64,000 nt of DNA, from NCBI GenBank assembly GCA_032164245.1, contig JAVMKO010000004.1, positions 34,573,626 to 34,637,625 of the forward strand, written 5' to 3'. The notes beneath the pieces were generated by a model. The model was not told the origin of the DNA and searched no databases. It saw only the letters and a program-made list of their open reading frames with translations. Source of the stretch: Sternotherus odoratus. Lineage: Eukaryota; Chordata; Testudines; Kinosternidae. Position 1 is the first letter of the stretch. Each line of letters starts with the position of its first letter. The translations under genes were made by a program, and so were the position numbers. Positions 58,661 through 64,000 of the stretch are shown here, piece by piece.

Positions 58661-59830
58661 AGTTTTCAGTTGTTTATAAACTTGCCAGTCTTAAGCTATT
58701 TAGGCTGAGATTTTCCATGTTGGCTGTCAGCCTCAGAATAAAGATAGGAAAAACATGTTGTTTCCCACATTTAAAAAATAAAATAAAAAAAAACTTCTCA
58801 AAACCATTATGTTGAGCTCCTCCATGCTTTGTATCAGGGATGTGCCTTTTGCCATCCCTTATGAAAATTGACCCAAATTTTGCCAAGTTATAAGCCTCTG
58901 GGAAGATAAAATAGAATTTTTGAAAAGTATCCTCTCCCAAGAGTGCAACTGCTGTGCATGATACCAGAAATTCAGGATATTTGGGGGATCCTATTGAACT
59001 TGACTCAGGTAATGCACAGTGAGTTCCTGTAATTTAGCTGATGCTCACAGAGACGCCTCTGCCCTTTGACTGTTGCTTTGTGCACAATCAAAAGCAAAAT
59101 AAGCCAACTTGTCATTGATTGCATTTGCTGAATAAAACTCGTCTTGGAATAGCATATATTGTAATCATATTTATGATGGTATTAATATTTTTGTGTTTTA
59201 TTGTTCAGTTAAGTATAGTAATAGTGTTAGGGAAAACCAGCACAAAGAGAACTTCTAAAGTGAGTTTTCCTTGGAAGTGTATGTAAAATGTTTGATGGTT
59301 GGCACCGTCAGTGCACTGTTTCATTAAGGCCTTTTCTTCCTGGTGTCTCCAGTTTCCAGCTTTACAAATAATTTCCGCTGTTGAATGGCAAGTTCCCATA
59401 TCCACTGTTCTACCCTTTTGTATACCAAAGAAATAGGAAACACTTGGTTTTGTGTCTATAAGATGCTGTATAAATAGGGAGCGTCTTGTAAAGATGTGTT
59501 GAACTATTGCAAAATGAGCTGAATAGACAGTGAGTAATACAGATTAATCTGAGTAAAAATAGCACAGTGAGTAATAATAGCATTCATCTGGCTTCCTTGC
59601 ATGGCATTTTTTCAGATCAGATATTTGTATCTTTTCCTATCATCACTTATGACCCTCTGATATATCTCTGTACATCTGCTGGGTGTGTGCGTTTCCTTTC
59701 TATTAATGAACATATTTATGTTACATCCTTCTTGTGCCACGGTTATTGCACAGGGCGGAAACTCATCACTCCTTGTCATTAGCTAAAGAACATATACATA
59801 AATGATAGATCAAGATAGTCTGCTAAATAA
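58661..59830. other. No gene seen
   Basis: Intron DNA. Small frames on both strands without motif. Confidence 0.5.
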
Positions 59831-60556
59831 TGTACACTACTCTCCCATTTAGCTGAATGGCCTGGGGGACATCTGAAACTTTTGGATAACCAGGCATGCA
59901 GATAAACGGAAGTGCTATTTTGAGCTACATTTCCACTGATACAGAAATACGGGAAATGAAGGGAGTGATGCAGATGTTTGCTTAATACTTTGTACTTTAT
60001 TAAGGAGTAAATAAACAACTTTATTGGGTCTATCAAAATATCAAAAGTGTATTATAATCACAGTGGACCTGATTTAATTCTGAATTTCTCTTTTTTATGA
60101 AAATGATTAATCGCAGTCTGTCACTTAGCATCATTGTGCCAACGGCTGCAGCAAATCTGCAGTTTGTCCCTTGCCTTCCAGCTATCACAGATGGTGGAGT
60201 TACCGATGTTGCAATGATGCACAATATCAACAACTTTTTCTCCCTTTTCTAGGACCTTGAGAATCTGTAGGTTTGGTTTTAGGGCCAGCACAGATCATTG
60301 TTTTTTTTGACATTTTCCTGCCAAACTGCTCTTGCATCTGAAACAGGATTACTATGGCTCAGTAGCTGGAGGTAACAGTTCAGAACTGCTATACAGCTTC
60401 AAAACTCTTGGTTAGTGCTAACAGGCTCTAAGAAACTAATTGACATGGTATTGGTGGGTGACTAATATGGGGCTGCACTGGAGACACACTGTGCATTCAG
60501 ATAATTAGGATTTTCTGATAAAAGGGAATTAAGAACTGGAATTTTACTGTATTTAT
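59831..60556 (+). mobile_element. Tigger-like DNA transposon remnant
   Basis: Left end TACACTACTCTCCCATTTAGCTGAATGGCCTGGGG. Right end ATTCAGATAATTAGGATTTTCTGATAAAAGGGAATTAAGAACTGGAATTTTACTGTA. Both resemble the ends of Tigger elements (TACAGTAGAACTCC and GGATAAC motifs), and GATAAACGGAAGTG stands near the left end. The interior is too decayed for a transposase. Both ends carry the TA expected of the superfamily. Confidence 0.6.
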
Positions 60557-61434
60557 TTTTTCAGCATTTCATTTGTGAAAAGAATGGACATAAATAGTGA
60601 GAGGAAGAGTTACAATTAAATTATGAAGTCCCCTCCTTCCCTTATGCTAAAATCAAAAAGTGCATATTATTTAACTGAGAGTTTGTCATGGGTCAGGCTA
60701 CATTACACTATGGATATTGGACCAAACAAACCCCTATAACTGAACACCCCCCGAAACTCTGGAGAGGTTTGGTTTCAGATCTAATCTTAACATCTCAGGC
60801 CCTTGTCTAGTCACAAATGCGGATGTATGTTCAGCACATATGCTTATGGCATATGGCATGTCTAAAATGTCTAAAGTAAACTTAAAGGGCTATTTGAATG
60901 GCTTACAGTATAAATGATGTGAAGTTGTTTTTACAAATTTTTGAATACTGTGATTGGATTCACCTCCTGTGCCAAGTGATGGAGTGAGGAAGAATAAAGC
61001 CTTCTAGGAGCCAGGAACCAAATCTTTGCTGAAGTGTGTGCCCTCCCTCCCCAAACAGACTTCTCTGGCTATAGCCCCCCTAAAGGCTTTTCCCTTTTTC
61101 TAAGAATTGCAGGCAAATTTTCCCTACAATTGCCAGGACCAATCCATTCACATGATAGGTCTGTCTGCAGCCCTGCCGGGTCTGGCTTAACCAGATGTCT
61201 ATCTTGCCCTTGCTTTTAAGCTGGATTACAGTCTCTCTAAAATGATTCATATTTCTTGAAGGCAGTCAATCCCTTCCCCTATTTCCAGATCCCTTCTGGG
61301 AAGTTCTGCTGACAATCCTCCGAGCTACTGCCTCCTGATATAGCAGAACCACTACTAAAAGGAAGCTGTGAGACTCTGCTCTATTGCTACCGTCATCCTC
61401 CTCTCTCTGGGTGTGGTAGTTTGCAAGGTTTTGG
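60557..61434. other. No gene seen
   Basis: Intron DNA before the DIRS element, with short frames only. Confidence 0.5.
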
Positions 61435-61582
61435 CAGTGCCTTGTTCTTCTTCGAGTGATTGCTCACATGCATTCCACTATAGGTTAGGCACGCGCTGCG
61501 GGCCTGGTTGCCGGGTAGATTTTCCCCTAGCTGCAGACTGGGTGAGCAGGGAGCCCCCTGGAGTGGCGCCACTGAGGCACTC

Positions 61583-61589
61583 TATAAGT
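61583..61589 (+). promoter_or_regulatory. TATA-like box of the DIRS element
   Basis: TATAAGT in the context CTCTATAAGTACCCCTGCGAC, downstream of a GTGGCGCCACTG palindrome and upstream of the leader with TCAGTTCCTTC. The position suits a polymerase II promoter for the element. Inference from sequence context. Confidence 0.5.
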
Positions 61590-61918
61590 ACCCCTGCGAC
61601 ACAGTCTGGCCCTCAGTTCCTTCTTTACCGCTCGAGCTGGTAGTCGGAAGAGGAGTTCTGCTTTTCAGCGTTCTCCTTATCTCCTAGCTAGTCGATTGTT
61701 CTCTTAATTGTTCGTTGTTAGCAGTTGTTGTTAGTTAGTTTACATAGTCTTTGTAGTGTAAAGAGTCAGTGCAGGGGTTTTTCCCTGCTGCCGGAGCCTC
61801 TGTCTTCAAGGCTCCGGGATTCAAGCACTCAGAGTGTGGGAAGCCTACGCCTGTGGGAGACCCACACTCTAAGTGCCTCTCAAGTGCCTGGTAAGTGCAC
61901 TTGGCAGTTTCTTCCTAG

Positions 61919-64000
61919 AAACTTCTGCAGTACCTTCAGCCCAGGACCCGCAAAGACAGGGAATCCCGCTTGCCGCACGTCCTGATGGAGGCGGCCCCGG
62001 ACTCCAGTGCGGCACCGGACCCCGCACCCAAACCGCCGAGAGCCAAGCCTCGGCACCGGTCGCGCTCCCCCAGCACCAAGCGGAAGAGGAGCGCTCAACT
62101 TCGCCCTGCTCCGGACCGCGTCCAGCCGTCGGTACCAGTGCCACGACCTCAGCCTTCTCCGGGGAGCCGACCTGAGGAAGAGCCGCCAGCACCCGCACCG
62201 CTGACTCCGGTGCCGCAGGAGGCCCCGTCGAGTCCGGTGCCAGTGGTCTTGCCACTTGGGGTGCCAACTCCGCAGCAGCTTCCCTCCATGATGGAGGCGT
62301 GTACTGCTGCGAGAGGGTTGCTTGCCGGGGACGCCCCGCAGCAACAAGTCCGGTCGACGGGCAGGCCGCCCATGACCGAGGCAGAGATCGCGTGTCGGAG
62401 CCCGGCAGGGCATGGACACCGCTCGATCTCGCGGCGCCGACCAGACTCCCGGCAACGGTCACCCGCCTGGCTCCGGTCGCAGTCTCGGCGCCGCAAGGAG
62501 TTGAGACCCTGCTCAAGGTCTCCTCCTGGCCGTTCGCGCCACTCGCGCTCTGGCCGCCGATCAGAGTCCCGGCACCCTGGTAAGGGCCGGTCGTACTCTC
62601 GGCACCGGTCGCACTCCCGGCACCGGTCCCTCAGCTGGCGCCGAGACCGTCCGAGACGTCGCTCCACAAGCCGCTCCGCGTCCAGGCACTGCTCGTCGTC
62701 TCGGCACCGAACCCCGTCGCGGCGCCGAAGGTCCTCCCGGTACCGATCATCGTCTCGGCACCAAGACTCCCCGAGGCGGCACCGTTCAGGTAGCCACGAT
62801 TCCTCGGATGGGCACCATACCGCCCGGTACCGGTCGAGAAGCCCATGGCACCGGGAGTGTAGAGAGCAGCACCGGACCCCGTCGCGGCGCCGAAGGTCCT
62901 CCCGGTACCGATCATCGTCTCGGCACCGAGACTCCCCGAGGCGGCACCATTCAGGTAACCACGATTCCTCGGATGGGCACCATACCGCCCGGTACCGGTC
63001 GAGAAGCCCACGGCACCGGGAGTGTAGAGAGCGGCACCGGACCCCGTCGCGGCGCCAAAGGTCCCCCCGGTACCGATCATCGTCTCGGCACCGAGACTTC
63101 CCGAGGCGGCACCGTTCGGGTAGCCACGACTCCTCGGATGGGCACCTTACCGCCCGGCACCGGTCGAGAAGCCCACGGCACCGGGAGCGTCGAGAGTCCG
63201 CCGGCACGCGGGCCCCTCGCTCGGCGGGACCAGTCCAAGTCACCCAGAACCCTGTCTGGTCAGAGTGGGCGGCATGGGGGTACGATCGGCCCCGGGAAAC
63301 CCAGTCTGAACCCGGGTTCCCGGTGAGCTCAGAGGGTCCAGTGGACGTGCTGGCAGGACCATCATCGGCAGTCCAGCCCTCCACGGTACGTAGCCCTATG
63401 GAGCCGGGTCCCTACGCCTCCCCCGTAGGGGTAGAGGCAGTGGTGGGCACTTCATCAACTAGCCCGCCCGCCTTGGACCTCTCCAGTTACCAACATCTCC
63501 TCCAGGCAGTTGCTAAAAACATGAACCTGCCTTTGGAAGAGGTCCCAGTGGTGGACGACCCGGTCACCACCATGTTAACTAAGGGCACTCCGGCACGGGT
63601 GGCAGTGCCGTTCATTAATACTATTAAACTCCACACGGCGGTAATTTGGAAGACCCCCGCCTCTATCTCCCCCACTGCTCGTGGGGTGGAGAAGCGTTAT
63701 TTTGTCCCAGCCAAGGGATATGAATACTTGTATGTTCACCCCACGCCCTCCTCCCTGGTGGTGGACTCTGTTAATAACAAGGAGCGCCACGGGCAGGAGG
63801 CGCAGGTCCCCAAGGCCAAAGAGGCCAAAAGGTTGGACCACTTCGGCAGGAAAGTTTATTCCTCCGGGGGCCTACAACTCAGAGTCGCCAACCATCAGGC
63901 ACTCCTGAGTAGGCACCATTTTGACACGGTGGAGGCCCTTACTAAATTTGAGACTGCTCTCCCGCAGGAGGGCAAACAGGAGTTCAGGGCCCTATTGCTC
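61919..64000 (+). CDS. DIRS Gag-like ORF (partial, open at window edge)
   Basis: The frame is open from after a TAG (61916-61918) to the last base. The first ATG is at 61985, giving 672 codons to the edge. Before it, in the same frame, lies a decayed zinc-knuckle-like part (ECGKPTPVGDPHSKCL at 61820-61880) cut off by stops TAA (61892-61894) and TAG (61916-61918). The N-terminal third is rich in Pro, Ala and Arg. Codons about 190-430 are Arg/Ser-rich (SRHRS, SRRR) with a 55-residue tandem repeat. The C-terminal part includes LDLSSYQHLLQAVAKNM and then HFGRKVYSSGGLQLRVANHQALLSR, which matches the conserved DIRS Gag-like block (FGRKxYSSxxLQxRIANxQALL). The protein is presumed to bind nucleic acid and form particles. 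The N-terminal stops suggest this copy is defective, though the long open frame suggests recent decay. Confidence 0.8.
62712..63206 (+). repeat. In-frame 165-bp tandem repeat (three copies) in the DIRS ORF
   Basis: CCCCGTCGCGGCGCC recurs at 62712, 62877 and 63042, spaced exactly 165 bases, so each copy is 55 codons. Each unit encodes SRRRRSSRYRSSSRHRDSP and a HDSSDGHHTARYRSRSP part. Copies differ by a few substitutions (for example RHQ/RHR, SGS/SGN), and spacing stays in frame. Confidence 0.95.

Larger units (their letters stand above)
55609..64000 (+). other. AFG2A: AFG2A intron, at least 8.4 kb (3' end outside window)
   Basis: This starts with the gtaaaa donor after the 55-codon exon and is open at the right edge of the window. 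The next expected exon would encode the region following SGAE (the IVAVCREAALLALEE-type helix), and nothing of that kind is visible. The intron holds two Tigger-like elements, a small fold-back, a large G-rich minisatellite and the start of a DIRS retrotransposon in the same orientation as the gene. Confidence 0.7.
61435..64000 (+). mobile_element. DIRS-type retrotransposon, 5' part, continues past window
   Basis: GC content rises sharply at about 61430. The start CTTGTTCTTCTTCGAGTGATTGCTCACATGCATTCCA and the following GGTGCCGG-rich DNA match a turtle DIRS family I know. A TATA-like box, a pyrimidine leader, a zinc-knuckle-like start and a Gag-like ORF follow in the usual order. The YR recombinase, RT and methyltransferase genes would lie outside the window. 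Same orientation as AFG2A. The outer inverted terminal repeats could not be confirmed. Confidence 0.75.

Noticed and set aside
61869..63384. Minus-strand frames of 191, 215 and 411 codons opposite the DIRS Gag-like ORF
   Set aside because: They are shadows of the GC-rich plus-strand coding sequence. The plus strand has the recognisable FGRKVYSSGGLQLR block and is open to the window edge.

Overview
The window looks like a reptile nuclear genome, most probably a turtle. The evidence is a vertebrate AAA-ATPase exon in long AT-rich introns, plus abundant CR1 LINEs, MIR-like SINEs, Penelope-like fold-backs, a DIRS element, and DNA-transposon families with GGGCTTGTCTAC-type or CTGACCATACGTCCCG-type ends that I associate with turtles and crocodilians. 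The species cannot be fixed from the sequence alone.

Only one host coding exon is visible: 55444-55608 (+), 55 codons, phase 0 at both ends. It encodes the arginine-finger and sensor-2 part of an AAA module and best matches AFG2A (SPATA5). The rest of the window reads as the flanking introns of that gene, at least 55.4 kb upstream and 8.4 kb downstream. I saw no rRNA, tRNA, CRISPR array or complete host gene.

Layout. 1-4.6 kb: plain AT-rich intron. 4.6-5.2 kb: G-rich low-complexity DNA, then a near-perfect palindromic retroposon with a 12-bp target duplication. 7.3-11 kb: a decayed Ty3/Gypsy element (-) next to a decayed L2-like LINE (-). 12.8-13.7 kb: a MIR-like SINE with a hAT element nested in it, then a CR1 tail. 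13.7-25.5 kb: mostly unannotated intron with small fold-backs and an L3-like tail. 25.5-26.5 kb: a retroposon carrying a C-rich minisatellite. 27.5-29.8 kb: a palindromic Penelope-like repeat and two CR1 fragments (-). 34.1-36.7 kb: an RTE-like LINE (+) split by an LTR-like insert. 39.8-41.9 kb: a MITE, a CR1 tail, and a terminal-inverted-repeat element filled with a 212-bp tandem repeat. 45-46 kb: an L2-like LINE (+). 47.6-54.7 kb: a Penelope-like palindrome, a solo LTR, a CR1 with an expanded GT tract, two related MITEs, a MIR, a tandemly duplicated retroposon tail and another LTR. 55.9-57.7 kb: a Tigger/pogo-like element carrying about 32 copies of a G-rich minisatellite, 0.3 kb after the exon. 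59.8-60.6 kb: a second Tigger-like element. 61.4-64 kb: the 5' part of a DIRS-type retrotransposon whose Gag-like ORF runs off the window and contains three in-frame 55-residue Arg/Ser-rich repeats.

The main biological theme is repeat architecture. Three unrelated mobile elements have each grown a GC-rich internal tandem array, and three palindromic Penelope-like repeats are present, one with a hammerhead-like core. Family names come from recognition of motifs by eye, with no database search.
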